64,000 bases of DNA from Candidatus Woesearchaeota archaeon. GTDB taxonomy: Archaea; Nanobdellota; Nanobdellia; Woesearchaeales; GCA-2686295. Location of the stretch: NCBI GenBank assembly GCA_013202845.1, contig JABMPT010000005.1, positions 1 through 64,000 of the forward strand, read 5' to 3'. Both the position numbers and the translations under genes were made by a program. The notes under the pieces were generated by a model. The model was given only the letters and a program-made list of their open reading frames with translations. It did no database searches and was not told where the DNA came from. Within the stretch, counting starts at the first letter, position 1. Every line of letters starts with the position of its first letter. Positions 46,407 to 56,649 of the stretch are shown here, in pieces.

Positions 46407-46691
46407 CTATAATTTTGTCAAGGTTCCGTTTCTACCAGTCGTGACTTGCATCTCTCCCTGCCACTCATTGACATAGCCGTCTTTGAGTTCTACCTTGTCA
46501 CCGACTTTGACTAGGTCTATTTGTTCATTCCAGAGTGTCATTGCAACTTCTCCAGAATCATCCTTTATAGTTGCATTGGCAACTCTACCAGGATCTCCGA
46601 ACTTCTGGAATTCACGGACAGGGCTTATATCTGTTACCTCTGCCTGCAAATCAACACTTCCTTGTCGTGGTTTTAATTCACTTATTTTCAT
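46407..46691 (-). CDS. Single OB-fold (RPA/SSB-like) protein
   Basis: VDLQAEVTDISPVREFQKFGDPGRVANATIKDDSGEVAMTLWNEQIDLVKVGDKVELKDGYVNEWQGEMQVTTG. Confidence 0.85.
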   Translation of the reverse strand: MKISELKPRQGSVDLQAEVTDISPVREFQKFGDPGRVANATIKDDSGEVAMTLWNEQIDLVKVGDKVELKDGYVNEWQGEMQVTTGRNGTLTKL

Positions 46692-46712
46692 ATTCCTGAG
46701 AAAAAGTTGGCA

Positions 46713-48218
46713 CTATTTAAAGCTTTTGATGTCCTTGAATCTTATTTCTCCAGAAATCAAGGCATTAAGCACTTCCTTTAGCTTGGCTATCTTAACCCTT
46801 TTCTGCTTTTCAGTATCTCTATCCCTGATAGTCACAGCCTTATCCTTCAAGGAATCATAATCAATAGTAATTGCATAAGGTGTTCCCTCCTCTGCAGCTC
46901 TAAGGTATCTCTTCCCTATGGATGCTGTTTCATCATATTTGCACAGAATGTCGTCCCTTAAGTCCTCATAAACCTTCTTTGCCAGTTTTGTCAGCTCTGG
47001 TTTTTTCAAGAGAGGTAAAACAATTGCTTTGAAAGGAGCCACATTTACAGGTAGTTTCAGAATTGACTTTCCTTCTCCTTCTTTCTTCTTCTGATAATAA
47101 TTGTCAAGCAATGCAAAAGCTGGTCTTCCAATGCCAAACGCTATCTCTAAAACATGCGGAACTTGCTTCTTGTTATTCAAATCAAGAACACTCATATTGA
47201 TACCTGAGAACTTTGAATGCTGCTTTAAATCATAATCTGTTCTGTCATGGACACCACATAGCTCTGTCCAGCCAAAACTTTTCAGGTTTGCTTCTATATC
47301 CCATGCATCAGCTGCGTAAAAAGCTTTTTCCTCAGGTCCGTGCTGAACCAGTCTTAATTGCTTGGCAGGGATTCCTATTTTCAGAAATGTTTCGTACGCA
47401 ATATATATTGTGTATGCATAAGCCTCGTTTTTCAGCCATTTCTTTTTCATGGCATCCGTTAAAGCTATGTTCTGGGCTTCTTTTCCTTTCTCATGATCTT
47501 TCCAGTTAAGCAATGGTACTTTCTTGTTCTTTATCTTATTGTACTTCTCAAACCTGTTCTTCTGATCCTTGAATAAGAACAATTGCGCCTCTGCCTGTGT
47601 AAACTCCCTTGTCCTCAAAAGATGCTGTCTAGGGCTTATCTCATTCCTGTAAGCATTACCTATCTGAAAGACTCCAAAAGGCAGTTTCTTCCTGAAAAAG
47701 TCATAATATCTCAAGAATTGCAGATAGGTAGTAGTCGCTGTCTCAGGCCTGATATAAGCTTCAGTGCCAATACCTACCTTGGTTTTCATCATTAAGTCAT
47801 GCTCTTTAATATCTGAGCCAAGAACTGCCTGACAGCTTGGACATTTAACCTTGTTTTTTGCTAAAAAATCTTTGCGATTAGTTATCTTCTTATCAGGAAA
47901 CAACTCTTCAAGCAACTGCTCAACCTTGAATGATGATTTGCATTTCTTACAGTCAATCATAGGGTCTGAAAAGCCACTTAGATGTCCTGATGCATCCCAA
48001 ACCTTCTTAGGCATTATAGTAGGACACTCCACTTCAAAGAAATCCTTCTCAGTGAAAACATCTCTTATGATATTCTCAACATTATTCTTCAATAGTTTTC
48101 CTAGAGGTGCATAAGTATAGAACCCTGCTGAACCACCATATATCTCTGGTTCTGGCCCCCATATGAATCCTTTCTGCTGTGCAAAGGAAATAAGTTCTTG
48201 CAAAAACTCTTTGGTCAT
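46713..48218 (-). CDS. glyS: Glycyl-tRNA synthetase (class II, alpha2)
   Basis: GFIWGPEPEIYGGSAGFYTYAPLGKLLKNNVEN; IRPETATTTYLQFLRY; IGNAYRNEISPRQHLLRTREFTQAEAQLF. Confidence 0.95.
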   Translation of the reverse strand: MTKEFLQELISFAQQKGFIWGPEPEIYGGSAGFYTYAPLGKLLKNNVENIIRDVFTEKDFFEVECPTIMPKKVWDASGHLSGFSDPMIDCKKCKSSFKVEQLLEELFPDKKITNRKDFLAKNKVKCPSCQAVLGSDIKEHDLMMKTKVGIGTEAYIRPETATTTYLQFLRYYDFFRKKLPFGVFQIGNAYRNEISPRQHLLRTREFTQAEAQLFLFKDQKNRFEKYNKIKNKKVPLLNWKDHEKGKEAQNIALTDAMKKKWLKNEAYAYTIYIAYETFLKIGIPAKQLRLVQHGPEEKAFYAADAWDIEANLKSFGWTELCGVHDRTDYDLKQHSKFSGINMSVLDLNNKKQVPHVLEIAFGIGRPAFALLDNYYQKKKEGEGKSILKLPVNVAPFKAIVLPLLKKPELTKLAKKVYEDLRDDILCKYDETASIGKRYLRAAEEGTPYAITIDYDSLKDKAVTIRDRDTEKQKRVKIAKLKEVLNALISGEIRFKDIKSFK

Positions 48219-48254
48219 AGTGGAGAAAAGGTGTTGTTTCTTTAAAAACTTTTC

Positions 48255-49457
48255 TTAACTTTTGAGCCAGGCAACTTCATCTTTATCTAGTTCCAGAAAA
48301 TTACTTATTCTTTCAGACTCTTGCTTGTTCTTCTTAAAGATAGTCTTGAGGTAAAGAACATCGCTTTGCACAGCTCGTTTTGTGCTTGTATGAGTCTTTC
48401 TGGCTAATTTCTGTGCTATTGCTTTCTTCTTAGCGTTCTTCTGGTTCGCCATCCATATTCTTAGAATCCTTGTTGTTGGCTTGTAACTTGTAAAGCCAGG
48501 ATACTTCTCTTCTTTTGAAAGAGCAATACCTGCAGATAGCAGATTATAACAGTAAACATAGAATCTGTAATACTGCCATTTCCTTATCCTTCCCTTGAAA
48601 ACATCAGCCATTGCCAGATTTGTGAAAGCTTCTGCTAAGTCCTCTGCTTTTGTGTATTCTTTTGGGATGTTTTCTTCAATCCATAAGAAAATCTCATCCA
48701 AGTCCTCTTGAACATCGTCAAATGCGGAAATGGCCACTGCTGCACTTGTAGTCTTGAAAACCCTGACAAGAGCGTTTATTATCTTCTCTGTGTGATCTCT
48801 GCTATAGGCAAGATCTAAGTCTTTTTTAGTTAACTTATTATTGTATGAAAAACTCTGCAAGTCATTGATAGCCGCCCTCATATCTCCACCAACAGACCTT
48901 GCCAAAGATGTCAAAGCCTCATCATCTGCTTTTATTCCTTCTTTCTGACAAATCTTCTTTAGATAAGAGAGTATTGAAGTGTATGCCAAGCCATGATATT
49001 CTTGCAACTCACATTTCTTTCTTAATGAAGCAATATTCTTCTTGTAAGGATCATTAGCAACTAGTATTGCTGGAAAACTGCTCTTTTCCACTAAAGAATT
49101 TATTGCAGCAACACCACCCCTGTCCTCCCTTCCCGCCAAGCCATCAATCTCATCAACCAAGATTATTTTCTTCTTTGCAAACAATGATTGCTGTTTTATG
49201 GCGGCTCCAAGCACAGAGTTTATGCTATCAGCGTTTCTAAGATCAGAAGCATTTACTTCAACAATCTCATAATCATTCTCATTAGCTAAAGCATAAACTG
49301 AAGAAGTCTTTCCAACACCCTGAGGACCATGGATAAGCAATGGCTTTACACCTCTCTTATGATTGCTAACATAAGATTTCAACTTCTCCAAAGCAGTGTT
49401 CTGACCCTTTACTTCAGACAAGGTTTTAGGAGCATATTTATTAATCCAAATTGACAT
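48255..49457 (-). CDS. rfcL: Replication factor C large subunit
   Basis: WINKYAPKTLSEVKGQNTALEKLKSYV; HGPQGVGKTSSVYALA; ILVDEIDGLAGREDRGG. Confidence 0.93.
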   Translation of the reverse strand: MSIWINKYAPKTLSEVKGQNTALEKLKSYVSNHKRGVKPLLIHGPQGVGKTSSVYALANENDYEIVEVNASDLRNADSINSVLGAAIKQQSLFAKKKIILVDEIDGLAGREDRGGVAAINSLVEKSSFPAILVANDPYKKNIASLRKKCELQEYHGLAYTSILSYLKKICQKEGIKADDEALTSLARSVGGDMRAAINDLQSFSYNNKLTKKDLDLAYSRDHTEKIINALVRVFKTTSAAVAISAFDDVQEDLDEIFLWIEENIPKEYTKAEDLAEAFTNLAMADVFKGRIRKWQYYRFYVYCYNLLSAGIALSKEEKYPGFTSYKPTTRILRIWMANQKNAKKKAIAQKLARKTHTSTKRAVQSDVLYLKTIFKKNKQESERISNFLELDKDEVAWLKS

Positions 49458-49541
49458 GGTGAGAGGAAGAGAAAAGTGTTTTTAAAGCTTCACTTTATAT
49501 CCAGCAAAACCTTTTTATAATGAAAACCTTTCTTATACGGC

Positions 49542-50741
49542 ATGTTAGTGGGGGTCGTTGGTAAAGCAAATGTTGGTAAGAGCACTTTCTTTAAAGCTCT
49601 AACTCTTGCAGATGTTGAAATAGCCAATTATCCATTCGCAACCATAAAGCCAAATCATGGCATTGGATTTGTAAGAGTTATTTGCGTCGATAAAGAGTTT
49701 AACTTGCAATGCAAGCCAAAAGAGGGTTTCTGCACTAATAACACAAGGTTTGTGCCAGTTGATGTGATTGATGTCGCTGGATTGGTTCCCGGTGCGCATG
49801 AAGGCAAGGGAATGGGCAACCAGTTCTTGAATGATCTCAACCAAGCCAACGCATTAATACATATCATTGACTGCGCAGGAACTACCAATGAAAAAGGAGA
49901 GACTGTTGAAGCAGGTAGCTATGACCCTGCTAATGATGTAAAATTCCTTGAAGAAGAGCTTGATTACTGGTACCTTGAAATACTAAAAAAAGGTTGGGAG
50001 AAATTCGCCAAGCAAGTACAGCAGGAGCAAGATGATATTGTTAAGGCTTTAGCCAAGCAATTATCAGGTGTTGGCGTTGACGAGGATATTAGCAAGGATG
50101 CAATATCAAATGCTGGTTTGAGCAAGGATTCACCAGCTTCCTGGAGTGAGGATGAACTCTTTAAGCTGGCTTCTGAATTCAGAAAAAAGACTAAGCCTTT
50201 GATAATCGCTGCTAACAAGATTGACATTCCTGGAGCCTTTGAAAACTATGAAAGATTAAAAAAACAATTTCCAAACCATTTAATCATTCCTTGCAGCTCT
50301 GAATCTGAGTTGGCTTTGAAAGAAGCTGCTCATCACAAAATGATTGATTATGCTCCTGGCAGCAATGATTTCTCAATAACTGATGATTCAAAGCTTTCTG
50401 ACAAGCAAAAAGCAGGGCTTGAATTCCTAAAAACAAATGTCTTGAAGAAATTCAATACCACTGGTGTTCAAGAAGTGCTTGAAAAAGCTGTTTTTGAACT
50501 GTTGAAGTTTATAGCTGTCTACCCCGTTGCTAACAATAGATTAGAGGACAAAGACGGCAACACACTTCCAGACTGTTATCTTGTTCCAGATGGCATCTCT
50601 GCTTTGGATTTTGCTTTTAAAATTCACACAGATATTGGAAACAATTTTATCAGAGGGATTGATTTAAAGACTAAGATGACTGTTGGAAAAGAGCATTCTC
50701 TAAAGCATCTTGACGTTGTAGAAATAGTTACTTCAAAATAA
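49542..50741 (+). CDS. ychF: YchF/OLA1-type GTPase (archaeal subfamily)
   Basis: [60 protein letters not shown]-terminal TGS-like domain. Confidence 0.93.
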   Translation: MLVGVVGKANVGKSTFFKALTLADVEIANYPFATIKPNHGIGFVRVICVDKEFNLQCKPKEGFCTNNTRFVPVDVIDVAGLVPGAHEGKGMGNQFLNDLNQANALIHIIDCAGTTNEKGETVEAGSYDPANDVKFLEEELDYWYLEILKKGWEKFAKQVQQEQDDIVKALAKQLSGVGVDEDISKDAISNAGLSKDSPASWSEDELFKLASEFRKKTKPLIIAANKIDIPGAFENYERLKKQFPNHLIIPCSSESELALKEAAHHKMIDYAPGSNDFSITDDSKLSDKQKAGLEFLKTNVLKKFNTTGVQEVLEKAVFELLKFIAVYPVANNRLEDKDGNTLPDCYLVPDGISALDFAFKIHTDIGNNFIRGIDLKTKMTVGKEHSLKHLDVVEIVTSK

Positions 50742-50742
50742 T

Positions 50743-51471
50743 TTACTTTTTCTTTTTAGGCTTGTTCTCTACTTTTTTCTTCTTTTCTTCCTTCTTAGGA
50801 GCTTCTTCCTGCACTTCTTCTTTAATTTCCACTACAGGTATCTCCTCCATCTTTTTCTCTTTTACCAAACCATACTTCATAAGAATCGTTTTGTATTTAT
50901 GAAAGTCCTCAGAACCTTTAAAAGCTCTTTTTGCTCTATCTGGCAATCTTTCAAGCCAAATATGAGCTATTTTTAGAACATCCTTAACATCTTCATCGAC
51001 AGCTCCTGTCTGCATGGCTTCCTGCTCAAACTCTGCTGCAAATGCTTCTTCATCAAAGTCATTCCTGTGTTTTGGCTTAAATATGTTTATTTTTCTCATC
51101 AAGACAGAAAGCAAACTCCCCCTTCTTTCCTCAAATTCTTCTTCCATCTCTTCAAGAGCTGATTCTTCTTCTTCCAGAGCTTCAATCTCTGCTTCTAGTT
51201 CATCAAGTTCTTCTTTCTCTTTTTCAGGAAGTTCTTCCTCTATCTCTCCAAGTTTATACTTCCTTCTCCATCTCATCATCCTTCTAAAGATTGAAGGCTC
51301 CTTATATTCGACATGAACCTCTCCTTCGGCTAGTTCAGGAACTTTTTCACTAAATGAACCACCCAAAAACTTTAATTTGCTTAGAACATCTGTTGTTGAG
51401 TCTTTCTTTCTAATATTATCAATGTAGCGACCCATGTCTTGATTGAATGTTTTCTGATTAATGACAACCAC
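50743..51471 (-). CDS. Hypothetical acidic/coiled-coil protein with Lys-rich tail
   Basis: EEELPEKEKEELDELEAEIEALEEEESALEEMEEEFEERR; KKEEKKKKVENKPKKKK C-terminus. Confidence 0.55.
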   Translation of the reverse strand: MVVINQKTFNQDMGRYIDNIRKKDSTTDVLSKLKFLGGSFSEKVPELAEGEVHVEYKEPSIFRRMMRWRRKYKLGEIEEELPEKEKEELDELEAEIEALEEEESALEEMEEEFEERRGSLLSVLMRKINIFKPKHRNDFDEEAFAAEFEQEAMQTGAVDEDVKDVLKIAHIWLERLPDRAKRAFKGSEDFHKYKTILMKYGLVKEKKMEEIPVVEIKEEVQEEAPKKEEKKKKVENKPKKKK

Positions 51472-51578
51472 CCTCTAAAAAGTTGTTTTTATAACTTTAT
51501 GAGGTTATACTATATAAATTTTTTTATTCAAGAATGTTGACAAGAAAATATAAATAATAGTATATTAAGATTTAAAGA

Positions 51579-52730
51579 ATGAACGGACAACACTCAATAC
51601 ATTACTTTAACTTGAAAAGTGAATTGCATGAATTATATTTTAGTATTTCTCTAAGGACTTTCGCCATAATGCTAATTAATATCTTTGTACCAATATATCT
51701 AATAAAGTTAGGTTATACCTTTCAAACTGTTCTATGGTTCTTTACTATCTTTGCCTTTACCCACGCAGTTACATCATTTCCAGCAGCAAAAATTTCTTCA
51801 AACATTGGTTTAAAACACACAATCTTGATAAGTGTTCCATTCCTAATACTCTACTATTTCTTACTATACTCTGTTCAATTTGTTCAATCACTTGGAATTC
51901 CAATAATTACAATAGCTGTTTTTGGAGGAGTAAGCAATGCTCTATTCTGGATAGGTCATCATACACATTTTGCAGAATACTCTCATGAAGGTAAAATTGG
52001 AAAAGAACTGGGAACTGTTAAGATATTAATATCCATATTCACAGCTATTGGACCTGTAATTGGAGGACTTTTGCTTACATTTTTTAGTTTCAATGTTGTT
52101 TTTCTCATAGTGTGTGGACTATTGGTGTTGTCAGTAATCCCTCTGCTTATGAGCGAGGATAAACACGAAGCATTCAGATTCTCACTTGAAGATTTCAGAA
52201 ATATCTTCAAGACAAGAGATATTATTGGTAATGCAGGATGTGGTATAGAAGGTTCAATACAACAAATTATATGGCCTGTCTTCATATTTTTCTTCATTCT
52301 TGATCAAGAATTTACGACTCTAGGTACAATAAGCTCCCTATCTTTGCTCTTCTCACTCATAATAACTTATATGATTGCTAACAATGTTGACAAAAAACCA
52401 AATTTTATGAACGATATAGGAGCTATAATAAATAGTTGTGTATGGATTCTAAAAACTTTTGTTAGAACAAGCTTTCAAGTATTAATGATAGATTCTGTCT
52501 CTGGAATGTCAAGAACCACTCAGAACATCTCTTTCAACAAGATATGCTATGACAAGGCCAAAAAAACCAGTACATTACAATACATAGTTCTAAGAGAATT
52601 TAATATCAACTTTGCTCACGCAATCACTTATTTCTTTCTTAGTTTTGTTATAGCAGGCGCTGGCAGTTACTTCATAGCTTTCTTGCTTGGAACCATTGGC
52701 TCTTTGATGTTTTTGTTTTATAGAGCTTAG
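51579..52730 (+). CDS. MFS-like transporter
   Basis: About 10-12 hydrophobic segments; no clear substrate signature. Confidence 0.75.
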   Translation: MNGQHSIHYFNLKSELHELYFSISLRTFAIMLINIFVPIYLIKLGYTFQTVLWFFTIFAFTHAVTSFPAAKISSNIGLKHTILISVPFLILYYFLLYSVQFVQSLGIPIITIAVFGGVSNALFWIGHHTHFAEYSHEGKIGKELGTVKILISIFTAIGPVIGGLLLTFFSFNVVFLIVCGLLVLSVIPLLMSEDKHEAFRFSLEDFRNIFKTRDIIGNAGCGIEGSIQQIIWPVFIFFFILDQEFTTLGTISSLSLLFSLIITYMIANNVDKKPNFMNDIGAIINSCVWILKTFVRTSFQVLMIDSVSGMSRTTQNISFNKICYDKAKKTSTLQYIVLREFNINFAHAITYFFLSFVIAGAGSYFIAFLLGTIGSLMFLFYRA

Positions 52731-52768
52731 AAATACTTACTTAACTTGTCAAGCTATAGAATAAAACA

Positions 52769-52895
52769 TGGGGACGGAGGGATTCGAACCCCCATCTGAC
52801 GGTATCTCCACGAATGGGCGCCATTAATCATTGGCATATGCCTCATCGCTCCAGTACTGGAGCCGACCATTCTAGCCAGGTTATACTACGCCCCC
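52769..52895 (-). tRNA. tRNA-Trp(CCA) with 53-nt intron at canonical 37/38 (intron 52804..52856)
   Basis: GGGGGCG/CGTCCCC acceptor; T-arm GGGGG-TTCGAAT-CCCTC; anticodon CCA in CTCCAG^...^A; BHB CTCC[AGT].../GGAG[ATA]. Confidence 0.85.
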
Positions 52896-52932
52896 AACAA
52901 TTGTATTAGAAAAAGTATTTGTTTTTAAAGTT

Positions 52933-55215
52933 TTATCTTCTTTTCTTTTTTTTAGGTTTCTGCTTTTTATTTTTCAGAAGAAGGGGTTTCCTTCTTAATT
53001 TCTTGAAACCAATAACTGATAGCAGAATGAAAGCGATAACTAGCAAGGCCCAGTTAACATACCATGCAAGCTTTGTATATGCTTGGAAAGCTGTGTATTC
53101 CTCTCTCTGAATGACTTCTAAGGTTATCTCAGGACTCATTGCAAAAGCTCCTTTGCTGTCTTTAGCTACTATAGAAACTGTTGCTGTTCCATACCAGTCT
53201 TTTTTTGGTGTGAAAACCATCTTCCTATTTACAACAGAGAAGTTCACTTCTTCTATTTCTTCAGACAAATATAATTCCAATTCATCCTCTACATCAGGGT
53301 CTGCTACAAACTCAGCTACACCCATCTTGTAATTTGTGTTGTGAGGCCAAATAAAGTGTGTTTCGCTGGCTTCTGAGTAGTCTAGAGGCTCATAAAGAAC
53401 AGGTAATCCTTTGTAGAAATATAGCAAACCTGCAAATATAACTAATAAAGCTATCATGATTATCAAAGCAGTAGAGAATGAGCCGAGCATCAATTTGCCC
53501 GCTAACCTATTTAGGAATATTACCAAGAACAGTAAAACAACTATTACAACAACTAACAAAGTAGTTGCGGCCTGAGAAGGTCTCTTTGAAAAATAATTGT
53601 GTGCTTTAACATATAATGGTTTGTCCTTCAATGAAACCACTAAGTCATGTGTATACTCCAAATAATTAAGTTTAATTGTCAGGTTAACAGGATAATCATT
53701 GAACTCTGTTTCTTGAGTGTGTTCTGATAACAAGTTTATTGTTTTTGTTTCTCCTGCAGCAAGTTCTAGAGTAGTATTTTCAAGAGTTATCCAGAACTCT
53801 GACTCAAGGCTTAATTCATATTCCTCATCTGTTTTTCCTTTATTTATTAGTTTCACCTGGAAGCTGTTCTCTGTGTCCCTTCTCATAGAGTATTTATTCT
53901 TTCCAACATCTACGTAATGGCATGTTCCTTGAGATAGTACTTTTATTCTTGCATGATCCTCTGCAGACACATTGTTGGAGAGAACTGCCCTAGTAACTAT
54001 ATCATACGTTTCATCCTTATCTTCAGGGCTTATGACCAAAGTAATATTTGTGTCATCTCCAGGATTTAAAGTTGTTGAGCCATGTTTGAAGTAGGCAACA
54101 TCAGGGGTGGCTTCTAATTCAACCAGTTCCCTAAACGCACCATTATTCTTTACATTAACAGTTACTGACTTCTTCTCTGTACAAAACTCTTCTTCATAAC
54201 CCATTATATTTATTGAAATATCATAACAATCTGTTATGTTGAGAGAGATATTCTTTTCCTGCATAATATCTCCGTACGCAGTCCATGTTAGTAGAGTGAA
54301 TTCAAAGAAGCCAAGGTTCCTTCCTTCCCGAATATTTAATTCTAAATCAAAAGTTCCTTCCATTTTGCCTTCCAAGCTTATGCTCTGGTTGCTTAAGCTC
54401 ACAAAGAATGGTGCTCCAACTAATTCAAAATAATAAGTGTTCGGAGTATTTACACTATTCTCAATCCAGAGCTTGATTGGTTCTGCACCTTCCTCACAGA
54501 CATTGTATTTATCTTCAATGTCTAAAGTGTAAGCATAATATTGGTTTATCATTAAGTTGTGTGTAAGCTTTGATTGCAATTGGTTCTTTTCAGCGTTTAC
54601 AAAGAATTCTACTGGTGTTTCACCATAGAAGTTGCAAGATAACTCTAGTGTGGCATTAATCCTTGCTATCTCTTCAGGAGCCAGCTCTACTTCTGAACTT
54701 GAATAATTAATATAATCATTAAAATTTGAACTTAACAGGTACTTTTCTGTAAATGGACCTAAATTCTTTATTAGAACTCTATAATTAGCTGTTTTACAAG
54801 GGTCTATTTCTGCTTCTTCAGCATATAATTTAGTTCCTATATTTGCACATTGACCTGCTGCTATTTGTTTGACTATTCTTTCATTATCTCCTTTATCACT
54901 TCTGACTTTTATTTTCAAGTCCTTTCTCAAGCTTTCACATGGAGCTTTAACAAGCAAGGTAACATCCTGTACTTCTCTTGGCGCCAATTCAAATTCAAAA
55001 GGAGTTATCTCTACAAAGTCCAAATTGCTTGACAGAGTGTATATAGTATTCTCAGAACCTGTATTCTTTATCTTTATAGTATCTTCAAGTTCTGAACATC
55101 TGCATAATTTTAGAAGATTCTTTTCTGAATAGACACCAAAACTAGCGCTTACAAAACTAACAAGAAATAGTCCTACTAAGAGAAATACTACTAATTTTGT
55201 AAGTTTCAGGGTCAT
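52933..55215 (-). CDS. Exported COG1361-like surface protein with TM segments
   Basis: Signal peptide LTKLVVFLLVGLFLVSFVSASF; repeated beta-sandwich domains; C-terminal TMs and KKQKPKKKKRR. Confidence 0.75.
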   Translation of the reverse strand: MTLKLTKLVVFLLVGLFLVSFVSASFGVYSEKNLLKLCRCSELEDTIKIKNTGSENTIYTLSSNLDFVEITPFEFELAPREVQDVTLLVKAPCESLRKDLKIKVRSDKGDNERIVKQIAAGQCANIGTKLYAEEAEIDPCKTANYRVLIKNLGPFTEKYLLSSNFNDYINYSSSEVELAPEEIARINATLELSCNFYGETPVEFFVNAEKNQLQSKLTHNLMINQYYAYTLDIEDKYNVCEEGAEPIKLWIENSVNTPNTYYFELVGAPFFVSLSNQSISLEGKMEGTFDLELNIREGRNLGFFEFTLLTWTAYGDIMQEKNISLNITDCYDISINIMGYEEEFCTEKKSVTVNVKNNGAFRELVELEATPDVAYFKHGSTTLNPGDDTNITLVISPEDKDETYDIVTRAVLSNNVSAEDHARIKVLSQGTCHYVDVGKNKYSMRRDTENSFQVKLINKGKTDEEYELSLESEFWITLENTTLELAAGETKTINLLSEHTQETEFNDYPVNLTIKLNYLEYTHDLVVSLKDKPLYVKAHNYFSKRPSQAATTLLVVVIVVLLFLVIFLNRLAGKLMLGSFSTALIIMIALLVIFAGLLYFYKGLPVLYEPLDYSEASETHFIWPHNTNYKMGVAEFVADPDVEDELELYLSEEIEEVNFSVVNRKMVFTPKKDWYGTATVSIVAKDSKGAFAMSPEITLEVIQREEYTAFQAYTKLAWYVNWALLVIAFILLSVIGFKKLRRKPLLLKNKKQKPKKKKRR

Positions 55216-55256
55216 TGTACATCTTTAAAAAAATAAGAGATAAAAAAATAAAAAAA

Positions 55257-56516
55257 TTAGTAATAGGTTTGTGAACCTTCTTCGTCACTTCCCCTCAACT
55301 TGTTGAAGCCGATTATCAAACCCACAATTATCAAGATAATTACAAGCACTACTAGAGCAACTTCTAATCCTCTCTTCAAACCACCAGTTGCATCGTCTGC
55401 AACAAGGTTTGCGGTTAGTGGGATTGCTTCTGAATCATCATCTGATGCCACAGTTGCCATAAAGACTTTCTGTCCTGAGGCATCTGCGTCTGCTTCAACG
55501 TACAGATATACTGTCTTTGTAGTTCCTGCTGGAACAACAACCACTGATGAAGGTGAAAGTCTGGATGATCCCCAAGCTTCAACTCCTGAAACAGTTACTG
55601 TGAAGGTCTTTGCAGTTGTTCCCTGGTTTGCAATCATTATCGGATATGCAACCTCTGAACCTGCTGCGACGTCTTGTTCTTCTGGAACTGTCACAACTGT
55701 TCTTCCTTCTCTTGCTGCAACGCATGAGTCTCCTGGAAGAACTGTTATTTGAGCGGTCTCAGTTGTTGATTCATATTCATCAAACTCAACTTCAATCTCA
55801 ACATCATAAGAACCTGGCTCTGCACAGTCTGGGATTCTTAGCAAGAATTCCTCGAGTGTCTCCTTCTCATCAACTTCTAACTCATCCAAGTACTCTGAGT
55901 CTTTAACATTGAGTTCTGGCACTGAGACTGTAACTTTAACATCGTCTAAATCATCATCTCCTATGTTCTCAACTCTAACAGTTGCTGTAAATGCTCTTCC
56001 CGCATTTATTGTTGATGACGGGCTAAATGAATAGTCCTTTACGATTACTGCTTCTTCTTCATCTACTCCAACAACGTGTAGCTGGTAGACAGCTTCGTAT
56101 GAGTAACCATCTTCATCTGCAACTCTTATTCTCAACAAGGTGTACTTCTTATCCATCTTCACTGGAACTTCAAGTTCCAACTCAATTGTGTCTACATCTC
56201 CAGTTGACATGTCAAAGCTTCTTGACGAATCTGAAACAAGTGTTTCTTCTTTGTGAGAGTATCTGTACCCTTTGATATCAGCATCTATCTGGACATCTGT
56301 GACGTCTGCTAATGCTCTAACTCTTACTTTTATATCAAGGTCTTCTCCTCTCTCAACCTGTAGGTTGTTTGTGTGTTCACCAACAGATGAATTATCAAAC
56401 TGATCACCGTTGATCTTTACGTACAAAATCTCTAGATTTTGTGCACTAGCGAAATTTGTTGCTAGTAAGGCTATTGCCAATAGAACCAAAATTTTAGCAA
56501 TGTTCATTTTCTCCAT
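55257..56516 (-). CDS. Exported CARDB/COG1361-like protein with C-terminal TM
   Basis: Signal peptide; VENIGDDDLDDVKVTVSVPELN, IANQGTTAKTFTVTVSGVE; TM VALVVLVIILIIVGLIIGF. Confidence 0.8.
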   Translation of the reverse strand: MEKMNIAKILVLLAIALLATNFASAQNLEILYVKINGDQFDNSSVGEHTNNLQVERGEDLDIKVRVRALADVTDVQIDADIKGYRYSHKEETLVSDSSRSFDMSTGDVDTIELELEVPVKMDKKYTLLRIRVADEDGYSYEAVYQLHVVGVDEEEAVIVKDYSFSPSSTINAGRAFTATVRVENIGDDDLDDVKVTVSVPELNVKDSEYLDELEVDEKETLEEFLLRIPDCAEPGSYDVEIEVEFDEYESTTETAQITVLPGDSCVAAREGRTVVTVPEEQDVAAGSEVAYPIMIANQGTTAKTFTVTVSGVEAWGSSRLSPSSVVVVPAGTTKTVYLYVEADADASGQKVFMATVASDDDSEAIPLTANLVADDATGGLKRGLEVALVVLVIILIIVGLIIGFNKLRGSDEEGSQTYY

Positions 56517-56585
56517 ACCCCCTCAAATCGGTTTTTTCAAAAGGAATTTCACGACGAACTTCCTGTTTGAATATAAAATTGATGC

Positions 56586-56603
56586 TAATATATAAAGTTT
56601 TCG
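56586..56603 (-). promoter_or_regulatory. BRE+TATA promoter CGAAAACTTTATATATTAG upstream of the 55257 gene
   Basis: Matches archaeal BRE/TATA pattern; near copy at 41718. Confidence 0.65.
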
Positions 56604-56649
56604 ATATTTTTTCATTCAAAAGTGAAAACTTTTTGTTTTTATTTTCGAG

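Noticed and set aside
46713-49457. GlyRS, RFC large subunit region searched for unusual insertions
   Set aside because: Both read as ordinary family members with intact motifs.
52804-52856. Box C/D sRNA inside the tRNA-Trp intron, as in Euryarchaeota
   Set aside because: Only imperfect C/C'-like strings (GCGATGA, ATGATTA) and no convincing CUGA D box at the intron end; the intron is also short.
55300-56275. Plus-strand ORFs (55300..55752, 55610..55906, 56027..56275) and similar ones opposite the surface genes
   Set aside because: Antisense to a gene with signal peptide, CARDB-like repeats and TM; Ser/Leu-rich shadow ORFs without RBS.
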